Both the position numbers and the translations under genes were made by a program. A stretch of DNA of 64,000 bases from contig CM074193.1 of the NCBI GenBank assembly GCA_037179385.1, positions 40,766,846-40,830,845 on the forward strand, given 5' to 3'. Positions within the stretch are counted from its first letter, which is position 1, and each line of letters starts with the position of its first letter. Below, piece after piece: positions 22,454 to 37,400 of the stretch. The notes beneath the pieces were generated by a model. It was not told where the DNA came from and ran no database searches. It saw only the letters and a list, made by a program, of their open reading frames with translations. The stretch comes from Holothuria scabra. Its lineage: Eukaryota; Echinodermata; Holothuroidea; Aspidochirotida; Holothuriidae.

Positions 22454-25400
22454 CTAACAGACGGGAAAAATGTATAACAAGCGTTCTTTACTAACTTTAA
22501 ATTTCAAAATAATGAGGGCGATGGACCGTGAATTGGACCAGAATACACTACACGTTTTTCAATTAAACATGTTCTGGAATGAAATTTTAAGTAATTACAC
22601 AAGTTTGTTTAGCGTTGAAATATGTTTACAAAGTTTGGGCAAAGAGTGTTCAGAATCTTCCGATACGTTTAGCTGGAGTTTCGCGGTTTAGTGTAAAAGA
22701 CCCTTAATGTGCACTTGGAGGGTAGTGGACACTCTCCATTAGAGCTCAGCTCACTCCGAGTGCATCCAGCGAGAGGATTAAAGACCCTTAATGCGCACTT
22801 TGGAGTAGTGGACACTGTCCATTAGAGCTCAGCTCAGCCCGAGTGCATCCAGGGAGAGGATTAAAGACCCTTAATGTGCACTTGGAGGGTAGTGGAACCC
22901 TCCATTAGAGCACAGCTCAGTCCGAGTGCATCCAGCGAGAGGATTAAAGACCCCTAATGGGCACTTGGAGGGTAGTGGACACTCTCCATTAGAGCTCAGC
23001 TCAGTCTGAGTGCTTCCAGCGAGAGAATTAAAGGCATATTCCGGTAACAAAATTCCCTGACTTTTAAAATGTGCGAAAAAAATTCTCTTTTAGGAGGTGA
23101 AAAATTCATCTCAATAGCATATAGCATTGAGAAGATACTTATTTTCAAAGGACTGCAATTTACTCCTGAAATAAAGTGCATTGTGTTAAACCTGTGACGT
23201 CATCACGGTACATTAATTTGACACTGCATTCAATCGTTATGATGTTGATGATGTTGCTGAGAATATTTAGCAACATTGTATGCCAACTCGATTACGTTGT
23301 AGGGTTATATGCTGAATCTACAGGAAATGAAATCACAACATTCCAACAGTATCAAGTTTCAAGGACAAAGTTTTCAACTATAAAGAAACCGAAAGTAATA
23401 TAAGGCAACGTGTCCACATTATATACGGTAACACCTTGTTACATTGTTGAGAAGTGAAGGTATTTTTCATAAAAAATTTGCAATCTTAAAAATAAGATAT
23501 CTTGAGTTAGGTAGAAGGTATTGCTACAGGGTTGGGAGGACATGGTTTGGAGTTATTGTTCCCTCCATAAAAGACCTCACTTAAAGCCACCAGAGTATGC
23601 CCCAACCCACAAGAGTGCATTAAAGGTTTAGAGTTGTAGGGAAAGGAGCCAGGCGCGGTTCTAGGGACATCATTTGGGGGAGGGGAGGGGAGGGGGACTA
23701 ATTCACGTTTTACCCTGTAAGCCGAGCGCCACCATCGGTTGGCGCCTGGAAAGAAAATTTTTGCCCAAAAAGCTTCTCATATTGTAGGAAATGGCACTTG
23801 TCAGGCCTTGCTAAACGCATCCAGACATTCTTTATTTTGAGATCTCGTGCTACTGATAGTTTACATAAATCAATTTTCCAATTAAGGGGGGGGGCAGGCA
23901 TTTTTTTTTGGGGGGGGGGGGCTAAAGCCTCCTATCCCCCATAGAACCACCCCTGCAAGGAGAGATCCCTGACACAACGTTGCTCATTCACGACCACATT
24001 TTGAAAGAAAAGAAATAAAATTTCTTTTGTAAATAACCACTGCATCTGCACAACCCTGCGTAAAATGGAGTAGCCCAAGAATAGTGGTGTTTATCCATTA
24101 CCGAGAGTTTATGACGGATACCACATGGACACCTGATCGTTATCGGCCAATTGAAGTTGAGGATATTAAAAGTGTGAACGAAGTTTTATACCAGGAAACG
24201 GTTAGTATCTCGCTGATTTTACTTGCATGGGATTTTGTTAAGACGGAAAGTCCTTTTGCTGAGAGGAAAAGTACGTTCAAAACATTATTGATTTTATATA
24301 TACTATACAATGTGGAAGGACACTTCAAGATATGAGGACAGTCGTGTCAAGTTCTTGCTGACCTTGAAGTCGGAAGTAGTGGATATAAAATCGCGGTGTG
24401 AAAGATTGTACTTTATTTTACACAAATTGATATATGGTTCTGAAAGAAGGCAGTTAGTTTTCTAATAAACATAGATAAAAGTGAAAGTAATGTGGGTGTG
24501 ACCAGTAGCGACATCAAAGGACTGGGAGATTGGGAAATTTGTGTAAGAGTCAAAACTTTCCATCCGGTGCAACTAACAGTTGTGAATCAATAACACGTAT
24601 CCTGAGACTTACGTTTTTCACACCAAAATAACATACGACCTCAAAACTTCCAGTGGCTCCTCCAGCTGAACCTAGCTACCGGTTACCACCGGAAAGAACT
24701 CGCGCTTCGCGAGAAAACCTTCTGTCCCCCAAATTTTCCTTTGACTCCAATTTTCCCCTACTGTTGAAGTCTTTGTCAAACCACTGGTGGTTTCAGTCAT
24801 AGATAAAAGGACTAATATTGATGAGAAATTCTGGTAGTTTTGCGGGAGTATGAGACATATTCGTTTCGAATTATTATAGTAACCGACTATCTTTTACATA
24901 TTAGCTCTACTGTATATCAATATCACTTACCTAGAGGCGTTCCAACCCCGTAGCCTCTAGAGTTAAGAAGGCCTCCAATCTGCGTCAAGTTATTGCAATG
25001 TTCTGAGATGGTATATTCCGCTGTTGTTGACTCCATTAAAAAGGCGTACTTTTTTGTTTGCAATACCCTTTGTATGCCCTCCGCATAATCAGCTGTGAAG
25101 ACGTTAGGTTTCTCTCTCATATATTCCCACATTGTCTTATAAGTTTCAATTTTTGAGTTCTGTTAAACATGACGGAAAAAGAACATCATTAGCAAATAAA
25201 ACATCATATTGAACATCCTTCAAGTTTTGCAATCACGCAATATGAGACGGGAGGGTTGGGGGGGGGGGGGAGGCGGGTTGATAATAAATCACGCAATATG
25301 GGGGTGGGGGAGTAATGCATACGAATGGTGTGAACAGGAATCTGTTAATTTCACCTCCCTGGTGTGAAGGTTTGGAACTGTGCCTTTTTGTAAATAATTC

Positions 25401-28400
25401 AAGAAAACATTCAAACTTTAACATGATTTTTGCAAAGTAAAGTGGCGTAGCTACTGGGAAAAGAGGCCTTTTCTAGAAAGCAGATCCCCTTCCGTCAGGT
25501 GCCCGCCGTTGAAAAGTTTAGAATGTATATTATTCCCTTAGATCTGCAAAGATTTCCGCAGAAATTGTATCTTCATGCAGGAAAGGTGGTTAGTGGTCCA
25601 AATCCCTCCCACCCCCCGCTCATAAAATCTTGGCTGCGATATTTCTAAGTTGCGCCTTACACTTAAAGTAATACTCAAATTACAATGAAGAGGGTCACAC
25701 ATGAAACAAAGTGATTTTCCCATGATCTCATGTATTTCAAATCCCACACAATTATCTTGTAACAATAGACCAGTTCGAAGTTTCTTCAAGAAGCTGTATT
25801 GCGCAATAGGTCAAAGGTTAACGGGTAACATTTTTACGTGTGTTTAAGCTGATGCGGGATGTAAACACACGTAAATCAGTATGCTATGCGCGGCCGGCTC
25901 AACGTTCTCATGTTTTGTTACCAGTTGACCTGAACAGAAAGGTCACTAACGCATGCGTAGATTTAAATTTCGAACTCGTTTATTAAAAGTATAGCAACGA
26001 TGAATCGTGCTTTAGCACTCGGTCATTTGACATCGGTGCAAGTGACGCTCGAGTACTCAGCCTCGTGAATGTAGCGATAATATCATCTTTCCCCGGAAAT
26101 GGATTATCCTGGGGTAATGCACAAACCCAGAGTCGTTCGGTACTGTTTATTCATACATTAATCAGACGCAACAATATTTTGATTGAAAAAGACGAAAAGT
26201 AAGAGGAAATTTCTTTTGTAAATAAACACATTTCTGTTAATCTGCGCAACCCATGTGAAATGGTGTGGCCTTAATGAGTGCAAGATGTAGTCATTATCAT
26301 CAGTTTATTTCAAGATAACGAACGGTAATCTGAGCGTAACGGACCAATAGAAGTTAAGTATTATTATGAATGAACTTACTTTGAAGAAAGTTTCACTAGA
26401 TCCGCCGCTTAGTGTTCCGTATTCTATATCTGTCTGTTTTGCTAAATCGTCTGCGTTTTGTATCGGAGATACCATTCTCTCAACAGTTAGGAAGGCCGCC
26501 AGGTTGGCGGTATATGACGATATCAAAATCAGGGAAAAGAACCACCAAAAACCACTCAGTACTCTAGTTGAAAACGCTCTGGGGTTGATTTCTGATCCCT
26601 GCTGCATCAACCCCCCAAACGAGAACCATAGACAGTTGAAGAAACTAAACTGATTCTCAACTTCATCGTATTCAGGGTTGCAGGGGTGGGAGTTGTACCA
26701 CTCGTAGGGACTGAATCGGGCAAGAAGGAACAATGATAATGCAATGAGAAGATAGGCGATTACAACGTACAACCATACATCGAAGGCCAATGGATTAAGG
26801 AAGGAGAAGACACCGGGATTTTGCGGTTCTGGAACTCGATATAAGATGGTAATCCCCAGAAACATGAATGGTTTGGAAAAATCCACCACTTGCTCGCGAT
26901 CATAGGTGATTGTTAAAGGTGCCACTGCTAAATCAGCTTTCTGTAGTGAATGAGGAAGAATGATGTAATGTTCAAAAAGATATTTGAAAGGACGTAGGTA
27001 TACAACTTAAAGACATATTTTCATCATCCCAAACAGTTCCAATTCTCCCAACCTACTTACTTCTAGCCCCTCCCACATTTATCTAAAACTCATCTTTATC
27101 CAGACACAATCCTAGTTTATTGCTTCATGGCTTGTCCCAGTGGCCATACAAGTCCATAATGTGTAATCAAGACACTCTCAGTGCCCATGCTGTGTAATTT
27201 AGCTATGATGCATTGTTTGAATGTGATGCCAATCAAAGAGCTGTACCAATTGAGAGTCTTGATATATGTATACTGAAACTGTAGTTTAGGGTGACGAATG
27301 ACTGCCTTTAAAGTACTGTAATGCATTCAGTTGCCCGCAGTGTGAACGTAGTTGTTTTCGTTTAGCTTATCGCTACGGCGGCTTAAAGCCAAGGTAACAT
27401 TACAGAGATATCAGATCGGATTACTACTCGATTTTTGTGAGTTTTAGTTCAAATCTCCTCCATCCATTGTGGAAAAGAACCAAAAATTTGCCATATTTTG
27501 TAAATATATGATCGGTAGGAGATAACCACGGAAATGAAATGTAAACTATGTATTTCGTTACGTAACATCGACAAAGGAGTTCCCGCAAGGGAGGATCAAA
27601 TGAAAACAAACAAACAAACAGATTTTATCGGACTATCCGATAAAAGCTGTCTGCGGATGTGACGTCACGGAAAAATTGGTTTAACTTAAAACTTCGTCGT
27701 CCTGCGATACAATTCATACATATACACACCATGACAAATTTTTCTTTCTTCTTTGTTTCTTTTCGACCAAAGGTGGAGGAGATATTAATTAAAACTCATA
27801 AAAATCGGTGCGAAATCCGACCCGATACCGCTGTAGTGTGACCTGGCCTTAAGGGTCGGCAGTCACAGAGGCGCCTGGTAGGTTATGCATTCCGTAGCGT
27901 TAGCGGGGTGGGGGCATTGGACCTGGTTCCCTCGCTACTCCATTTCATATTCAAATTTTACTTCCAAAGGTAGCATATGCGACACCAGATTGGGTGTATT
28001 GACACTTACGTTTCCAAAAAAAAAAAAAGCAAATGGGCGGGGGCAGGAGAAGGGCACATCCATGTCTTTGAAAATTCCCCCAGGTGGGCGATAACACTCA
28101 ATATAATTTAGCACCTCCATAGTGAAATATTGCCTACTTCACTGAATTGAGTATTATAATTGTCATAAACAGTATTATACATGTCATAAATCGAACCTTA
28201 GAGAACAAAGATACATTTTATGATGCATCTTATTCGTGCGATGAAATTATGTTGAAATATAACTACAGATTATTTGTTAGTTATTGCTCAGAACAGTTGG
28301 TCAATTATCAGGTTGTAATCTACTTTAAGAGGAATATCCATGAGACTATTGTCATTTATTCACGCTTACACTCTTAAATCGTAACATTTAGAATATTGCA

Positions 28401-31400
28401 GTTAGAATCTAAAAGATTGGAGTTAGTGACCAATGGGACGGTCAATTTGTCACTAATTCCAAACGATTAGATATATTTTAAAACTTTTGGTCGGACTTAT
28501 TTCACTTTTGAATAAAGTGAGTATCATGCGACTAAAATGATTTTGCGTTTTGGGGTATAATGTTTGAAGAGACTTAAACTGAGTCAAATATGATATATTT
28601 AGAAAACGTTCGGTAGATTTTTCGTCAGAGACCCGGACACTATAATAAAAAACATTAGCCCAAAAATTAAGATTTAGAATGATACTTCAAAATATCATAG
28701 GCAGGAAGTGAAATTTGTCCGGAAGATACTTGATAGAGTCACCCAACCCTATAGTTCAGTATTCTCATTCTAATAGAATGAATATTAATGTAGATAAGAA
28801 AATCACGTGATACGTTTGCTCGTTGGTAATAGTACTCGTAGCCCGTAGATAGGCTACTGAGATGTATGTCGGTAGTGATAAGTAGACTATCACCGTGTGC
28901 AACCAAGAAGCGGTTCAACAATATTTGATGCTTAAACACAACGAAAAATCATTACAAATTAAAAACAGTTAAAAGTAGCTGCAATCCCAACCACCTTGGT
29001 TCACACGTACCTTTTGCATTAGTTCACCTATTATACCGGACCATTCCCCGTTGCCAAGGTCAGAGCCATAAATTCTGGATTCAACCTCTCTTATTTCATA
29101 ATTAAAGCCAATCCTTTCTGAGAGATGTTTTAATAGATCAATACAGAATCCTTCATATTTATCATTGTTGTTTTTAAATGGAACTCCATTTTCCACTTTC
29201 TTCAGCATAACGTATGGGTTTTCCTGGAAATTATATATAAAAACATAAAAAAGAAAAATGCAAAAAAATGCAACATGATCCTGACAAAAAAAGATAAAAA
29301 TATTGGGTAAAATATCGTCAAATGTTTTTGTCCATATCTTCGTCACATGTTGATACAGGAAATCATTGGAACATCATCTAAAAATCTTTTTTCAAACCAC
29401 GCTTATTTCTTACTTAGTTCGCTGTCAGGGATCTTCTACCAGAACATGTTTATGAACGTTAATATTACATTTTATAAGCAAGTTTATGGAAGGAACGATC
29501 GTTGTTCAGCTTCATTTGGTATATGTAATTTACATCTATAACTTAACGTTGTCTGGCTACAAGCCTAAATAACGAACGAAAATGGAAATAAGCAAAAAAT
29601 CATTGCATGATTAGTCAGAGCCAATGATAATATGAACTAGCAAACAAATGTATATTTTTCATGTCTATATTTTGCCTTTTTAACATTCATCTAACTTCAC
29701 TTAATTTTGTTCCACTTTCAATAGACCGTTGCAACAAATTAGTCCCTTTTTTCTGCCATTTAATACCCTATTCATGACATCACACTGGGTCATCTAGTAC
29801 GTAGTACTTAATATTCTTTGGGCAATATACATTAACAGTTAATAACTCTCTTAAACCGGTACCTTTGATGTTTTTCTTTCCTTTTCTTTGTTTACATGAT
29901 CTCTCATCCCATTCGCGTATTATTATTATTTGCTTTCGGCAGTCGGTCTCAGGTGAATAAGATATTCGCGACGGCAGTTAGAATATTACAGATAAAAGTG
30001 ATGAGAACGTCTAGACGGTCAGAAACGATTAATTATTGCATCGCCAACAGTTCAGTGGCCGCTTAAAATGCTAAGTGCAATTTTCAACTTTTAGTGTGAA
30101 TTACCAAATAAGGAATTTGTGTAGAACGACAGTCGGCAACACTGTGGTCACAAACAAATGTAAATGAAACTAGTAAAGGGTTTGAAAGATCCTTTTAGGA
30201 AATTGCAGGCAAACAAAAACGCGGACAATTTTCTCCTTATTATGTGACTCACGAAAAGTCAATCAAATCGACTAAGAAAGATTTTTTCTTTTCACAACTT
30301 CCCTTGATTGAAAAGTTTCTGGGCCTGGCAAATCAAGTTTGTTCGGATATTTGGTTAAATATCTTTATCATTATATTAATTTTGTCACTGCTGCTTAATC
30401 GACATTAATCAGAGCACAAATTTCCGCTTTTACATATGCATAACAGAATCCAAAATCATAGGAATGCATATGAGAGCTCAATTTGAATGCTGTCATTCTT
30501 CCCTCGGGAAAGTACAAACAAAGAGTTTTCAGGTTGAACTATTTTCGAAAGTTTCTCCACCTCGAACCCCACCTGTAGTGCACCTTGCTTGCACTTAAAT
30601 AAATATCCTACCTCTGTGAATAACGTTCCACACATTCTACATCTCAGGTGGATCCTTCTCAAGAGGTAATATTCAAGGGATGGAATTAGTGATCTGGAGC
30701 GCAGTGTTTGGGTCTGTCTAAACAAGTAATTGAGTCGTGGTCTAAAAAGGGTGAAGACTGCAGATTTAGAACAACTCAAATTTTGATTAAAGAAAATTCT
30801 ACAAAGAATGCAACACTTACCCGAATCGTAGCTACAATAAGAGTTCTGTTTAAGTAGGATGGATTACCACTGTATTTTGTTAAAGATGGTTCCAAAGTAA
30901 GGGATGGTTCAGTATAGGCAGACCAGAAACCTATCTGTGGGTAAATATAAGAAAGACCAGTAAACCTTTGATTGGATTCGACACTCCACACGGCCCAATA
31001 TACATTTGCATGAATATTGCTGGTGTGGAGTGCATGCCAAAATTTCCAACCATTGCGATTTTCGAATTCATACAATGTATGACCCGAATCTAAGAATAGT
31101 CAAGTAAAATCACTTGATTATGAAGCTTTTTGTTAACCGTCTGACTAATCCATGCCTGATTTAATTTTGAAAGCGAATTGTTATATATTTCCAAATAGAA
31201 AACTTGCTTCACTTATAGGGAATAATTTCATCCAAACCATAAAACCCGTACATATAGAAGTTCTTAAATGTGCAAGATAAGTTACAAGGGAGGAATGAAT
31301 TGCAGAGGGAAGAAATATTCTACATATGCATTTAGGAAATTATCGAGATGGAGGGGTTAAAGTGTTAAACTTCTAGTGGAGTTGCCACCCTTTTGGCCTT

Positions 31401-34400
31401 TACCCAACCCTTACGTTCGAGTTTAAAATAAAATTTACACTAAAAAGGAACACATCGTTCTGGGGTTAGGTTAACATTTATGACCTTTGATAAGTAGTTC
31501 TATAATAAAGTAAACTTTCTTTACTTATAACGAGTACCTGTTCCATATTCTCCTTGAAAAGCTCCGATACATAAATGGTAGGCCGAAACCGGTTCCAGTT
31601 TTCATCAAAGTCCATGGGGCCCGTCAATCCACGGTCATACTGGGTCTATCAAAACATTAAATTGTTGAATGCAAAACAGATTTACATTAATCTTGACTGA
31701 ACAAATGTATGCTTTTTAAGAAAGATAATTTTCTCCTCTGGATTTGTAATTAGTTACACGATTCTACCATTTTCCATTTAAATTATGGTATAGGTTTCTC
31801 ATTATCTGTATGTAATATTAATAATTAGATAACATATATCGCCCAAAAATGAGCTCCCTGCACTGGTATTACCATCAGCACCACCAGAGCGATTTCTTGT
31901 TAGTATAATTAAAAATCACCATATATAGGTCTCCATATTAATAACATGATATCGTTAGTTGGTTAGTTAGTTAGATGGGGTTTCCAACCAATTGGCTCAA
32001 GTCGAGCCGGCCACGGCCTTTTTCCACTTGTGACTCAGTGGCTTGTTTCCCTTACTCATGTGCTTACGCTGAGCACCAAGCACGATGGCAATAGGTTCCG
32101 TTTTAAAGTCTTCATGTTACGTCTGTCCGTGATTACTTTTATTATCATCATTTATCGTCGTCATCATCATCGTCATCTGCATCATCGGACGTCCTTATCA
32201 TCGTCATCATCGTAATCGGCCATTGTCGTAATCATAGTCATGGTCATCGCCGTTTTCATTATCATCATCGTCATTGTCCATCTTCATTTTCATCATCAAT
32301 GTCAACATCATGCTGGGGTGATAGTCGTCGCGGCCGTCACTCGTTGTGGTCGTTGCCGTCATCATCACCATAATCATAACATACATTAAATATAGTGTAG
32401 TCAGTTAGATGAGATTCTACGACTCAGTTTGTAACCATATTGTGTAAAACAACACAAAAACTTCTTATCCATAACTGTCATAAATCTGATCTTTGTATCG
32501 TCAGCCTTGCTCCTTTTGTGGTCAGTTACCTTCAAGACCATTACAGGTCCAATCGTCAGTGACATCGAAACATCATTTTATGAATTAAATATTATGCACT
32601 CCTTGTATGAGTATGCACCACTTGATAAAATCGTCGACTTTATATGAATGAGCTCATACTCAAGACGCACAAACTACTTGCAACCCCAAGTCCACTAATC
32701 ATCAATACCACGAACTCTTAAGAATGTTTTTTTTCTCTGGGAGGGGCTTGTTTGATAACGAACTTGCAATGTTATGCGACTCTCGTTATTTCGTGTGAAC
32801 ACATGTCGGGTCTAAGCACTACAACTAAATCATATATGAAAAAATGCGATTGGAAAAAATACTCTAGCATTAAATAAAACACTTAAATTGAAAAGCATTA
32901 TACATATACCGTCAGTATCTCCTGAATCAGTTCTGCTCCCCTATTCCACCGACTGCGATGGTCCTTACAACTCAAATCTTGCGGTAAGCTGAAATATTCC
33001 ATTGTTTTGAGACCGTTAACGACCACGTGAACAGCATCTATCATTAAACAGGACTCCGACTGAAAGAGAGGTTGACGTAAAAATTGATGAGTTTATTTAA
33101 CAGGAATACAAACAAATACGACAAATGCAAAGTTGACCTATAGCAAATAGTGAGTATGGAGTTAAGAACCTACGAAATTTGCTTAAGATGGGCACATTTT
33201 GACAGATAAGTTAGTCTAAACGGGGCACGTTTTTGGTTAATAGCATTCTGTTTTGAACACGTAATCGCCTTTATGCGGTGTAAATTTGAAAGTGTTGCCG
33301 CCGAGTGGATAAAGGCATTTGAAGAAATAAAGCTTATAGCAACCGGAATGTCTGGGGTTCCTGTTCGGGTCAAGGCAAGATGGGATTTTCATCCAATAGC
33401 AATCTACGGTATTCCCATGTGAACTAGCCTTTTAAAAGATACCGAATTTGACTTCATCGTTGAGTTCGTTGCCACCCTCGTGGAAGATGCAATTCATAAG
33501 CAACGACGTGCTCTTTCATTTGTGTTCACTAAGTGTCGTAATAGCCACTGCCTCACAAAGCTCGATTGTTAATACCATAAAGTGGCTAGAATTTAACTAA
33601 TCTTAAAATATTGTTGTGCTAGTTAAAAGTTCACATCTCCAAAAGTTCGTTTGTTGCAAATACAAATTGTTTGTTTCAAAAAGTTCATTGACTGTTCACT
33701 CCAAACCCCCCACTCTAATCAAAACGAGTTCACTTTCTTGAAACCCTGGATTGGCCCATTTCACAGGGAATAGTATTAAACATTCCCAGCCAGGGTGGTT
33801 ACATTAATGTCAATGGGCATATCTACTCGTTAATTTTATCTCAAATCAATCTTTTCGACAGTCAAAAGATGATAAGAATCATTGCGGGCGACCTTTTAAA
33901 GAGATTGGGCAGTTGCAATGGGGTACCTGATAATTAGAAAATGAGCAGTGCCCAAAAAATTTGAGTGTTTTACTGCAATTTTTAATGTAACCGATTGACT
34001 ACATAGGTACATTTGAATAATTAAAAAACTGAAAAGAAATAAAATATCTTCCAATTAAATTCCTACCATGCAAAACAAATACGAGGGGATGGGGTGGGGG
34101 GTGGGCTTTGCCTTTTTGCGATGAATTGAAAGGAAATGATACTCCAGTCGGATGTTAATGTGTGTGGCAAGGTATGGTAAAACATACGTATATTTTAAAA
34201 ATAATCTAAGAAAGAGAAATTTTCTAGCATGAGCGGATCCGGTGAGCCACTTTTTTGGACCACAGTCTCTTTTTCCACATCAACAAAAACAAAATATGAG
34301 AAAGTAGCACAATTTTAGTTCAGGAGAATATTTAAGGGGTTCTCAGCTCCATTTCGGAATGTCCGTATCCGCCTTTGTCTGAGGTGGGCACCATGGTTTT

Positions 34401-37400
34401 AATCCCTTTTATAGGAGAGAGTAAATAAAAGAATCGGCGTCTAGAATATTTAACAAAATCAACATATTTTTTACAAAAATAATCAGCAATCATTGACTTA
34501 CTTTTATTTTTCTTACCCATGTTGTTAGTTATTTTTAAATAGTCTTGCAGAAAAAAATAAATGGGATGAAATGAAATGAAAATGAAGCTAAGGGGCATTA
34601 CCTTAAGGAGTCAAGGTTGTACAGATATCTTGTAGGCTAATGTACCTTTCCACATGGTAAGAACTCTTGACAATTTAACCACGTGACCCTGTAATAATTA
34701 CATTTTCTGTCAAAAGTCTTTATTATTGTAATCTCTGCTCCATTGAACATGTCAAACGCGATGCACAGAGAAGAGGCCTCATCGGAATGTTAAAACAATC
34801 AGAAATGTGGCGAACGATTACATTGCTGAAACTTCGGCCTCCCTTAGTTGATCTAAATTACAAACACATCCGAAAGAGGCCCGACGTGGAAGAGATTATT
34901 CGCATTTTGACTTTAAAAAAAGATGCTAAAGTTTAAGTGTTAAGTTGAAAACAAGTTGTAAGGCGGCGATGTAATCATCGGTGGTCATCAAGAACTAATT
35001 AATTTTAAAAGAATAATTGTGGATTTAAAAACACAATTGATCCGTGTATTGTTTATCTTGGCAGTTTGATGGAAGGTACAGGTGGTTGGTGGACGCGAAA
35101 GCGGATACAAAGTTTGCTAGCAATGATCTTCAGTGGCCTAAGGGAAGTGAAATGTGGTCATTTTCCATCTAAATGACACTATAGAGAAAAGATATGACAT
35201 GACGTAATGGGAGAATTGAAGGCATAGATATGAGCTACTTAGAGGTCAGGTCTCCCAAAAGTTATTTTGAAAAAAAAAACAGTTAAATATCACAATTTTC
35301 TTCTTACTGCTCCCTAAAATACCTTCCATCATATTTTATAACTTCAGTATTGCATATTCAATGTAAAACAAGCAGTTACTTCTAGTATATTTTACATTTG
35401 AAGAGAAAAATTTTCATATGACTTTCGACAGCCAATCACGAAACAGAACAATCTACACTACTTCAAGTTCAGGGGACTAGGCTGCTCTTGCCCTTTAACT
35501 GAAGTTTTGCCGCTCAGTTTCTAACCAATGGGAGTAGGTTACAAGTTTGGGTCTTTGGTATGACCCGGCCAGCAGAACTTTTCATTGTTCGTTGGGATAA
35601 CAGTCTTTCAGTACCGCATTAAAAACCATTTCAAGTTACCTCTAACTTAATTAAAGGTCAATGAAGAAGTCTGACGTCATCATTTGTAGCACTAATCGTA
35701 CGAATTAACAGAGAGAAAATTTCTGTAAAAAAGTTCCAGTTTTTCAAAATGGATTTTTACCAGTCCTGTGCCCGCACAGCCCTTCAAGTTTTGCATGACT
35801 TCATGACAAACTCTGACAAAATGATAGGTCAATACAACCTTCTCATATCCTGTTCGTTGGGTAAAGGACTGACTGTTTGTCACAGGTTACATATTGGGAA
35901 TTATTTGCAAAGTGACATTCTTCTTGACGAGTGTGACAAATAGACCAGTCTTGCCTTAAAAGCAACAGTGGCATTCTATCCGGTATTCTCGACATGATAA
36001 CCAAAGGAAACAGAAAAATTTCTTGAAAATTATGAGAGAAGATAAAATTTGAAAATCCATTTCGAATTGGAACTTGTTATAGAGCCATAATCCTCTCACC
36101 CCCAACAGTTGTAAAGGCATATTTTCATCATCCCAAACAGTTCCAATTCTCCCAACCTACTTACTTCTAGCCCCTCCCACATTTATCTAAAACTCATCTT
36201 TATCCAGACACAATCCTATTTTATTGCTTCATGGCTTGTCTCAGTGGGCATACAAGTCCATAATGTGTAATCAAGACACTCTCAGTGCCCATGCTGTGTA
36301 ATTCAGCTATGATGCATTGTTTGAATGTGATGCCAATCAAAGAGCTGTACCAATTGATAGTTTTGATATATGTATACTGAAACTCTAGTTTGGGGTGACG
36401 AATGACTGCCTTTAATTCTCCTAACCTACTTACTGAAGCGCCTTCCACAACCACTGTCTAAAATTCATCCTCCTCATCAAGACACAATCTCAGTTCAGGA
36501 GTGAGTGATCAAGATTCAATGTGTAACAAAAACATTATAAGTACAGTGCATGTTGTGTAATATGATTCACAGTACTATGCATATTTGGAACTTGCTGTCA
36601 ATCAACGAGATGTGCCAATTGAGAAATTCTGTAGACTACGACAAAAATTGTACCTTGGGTGAGAAGTTAACGCCACGCCTTTGCCAGAGATATATGAAAG
36701 TTACAGTTTATTTTACTTTCTTTCATAATTTGGATTGAAACCCATCGGTCCTGTCATGAAAGATTTGGCAGCTGAGCAATTTTAAATGACAAAAATATAC
36801 AGGCGCGGATCCAAGGGGCACTTTTACCGTCTCAGCCCCCCTTTTTGCAACATCAGCAATAAAAGACACGGAGAATTAATTAGCAATGCAACTCCCTCAC
36901 ACCACTGCTTTCTCTTAAGTCAGCATCTTTTTGGAATGTCTGGATCCGCGCCTGATACAGATCAGGCGCGGATCTATATCTTATAGATGTATAATTTTGA
37001 AGTAGAAAGCAGATCATACCATCATAACACTGTCATTGTTTACTCTATGCCATTCTTTGAGAATCCTCTTATAGTAAGGACTTGAACGATTGGTTAGGTG
37101 TAGAATCGTCATATTGACGTCATCACCAGAGTAATTTTCGTACACGGGCAAATGAATATCCTGAATAAAAAAACAAAATCGTTGAAATATTATGAAACAT
37201 ACATATCCTTATGGTGCATTAAAGAAAAATTGAGATTTGTTTTGATGTCATAAAAATCAATCAATCAAACATTGAGTTGCATAGCTACCAAAAAATGTTA
37301 CAATATCACGGTCTAATGCAGGGATTGGACACTGTACAGAGAAGGCCGTCTTGCATTGCATATAAACATGGTTTTTTTATCCGACAAATATTACAAAGTA

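Larger units (their letters stand above)
33060..37019. other. Intron d-e, 4 kb, repeat-bearing, no other gene
   Basis: Contains a SINE fragment (35501-35572), nested MITEs (36083-36690) and a palindromic element (36800-36954). At 34231-34378 a related pair of ends (agcggatccggtgagcc ... gaatgtccgtatccgcc) marks another small element. Frames at 33170-33373, 34332-34598 and 35692-35943 have no domain. Confidence 0.5.

Noticed and set aside
22701..23033. CRISPR array
   Set aside because: The repeats are continuous 83-bp tandem units without variable spacers, in a eukaryotic intron.
30456..30779. 107-codon minus-strand frame as an extra receptor exon
   Set aside because: No similarity to any iGluR segment. 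Exons g and h join directly in phase (ATIR-ENPYVML), leaving no gap to fill.
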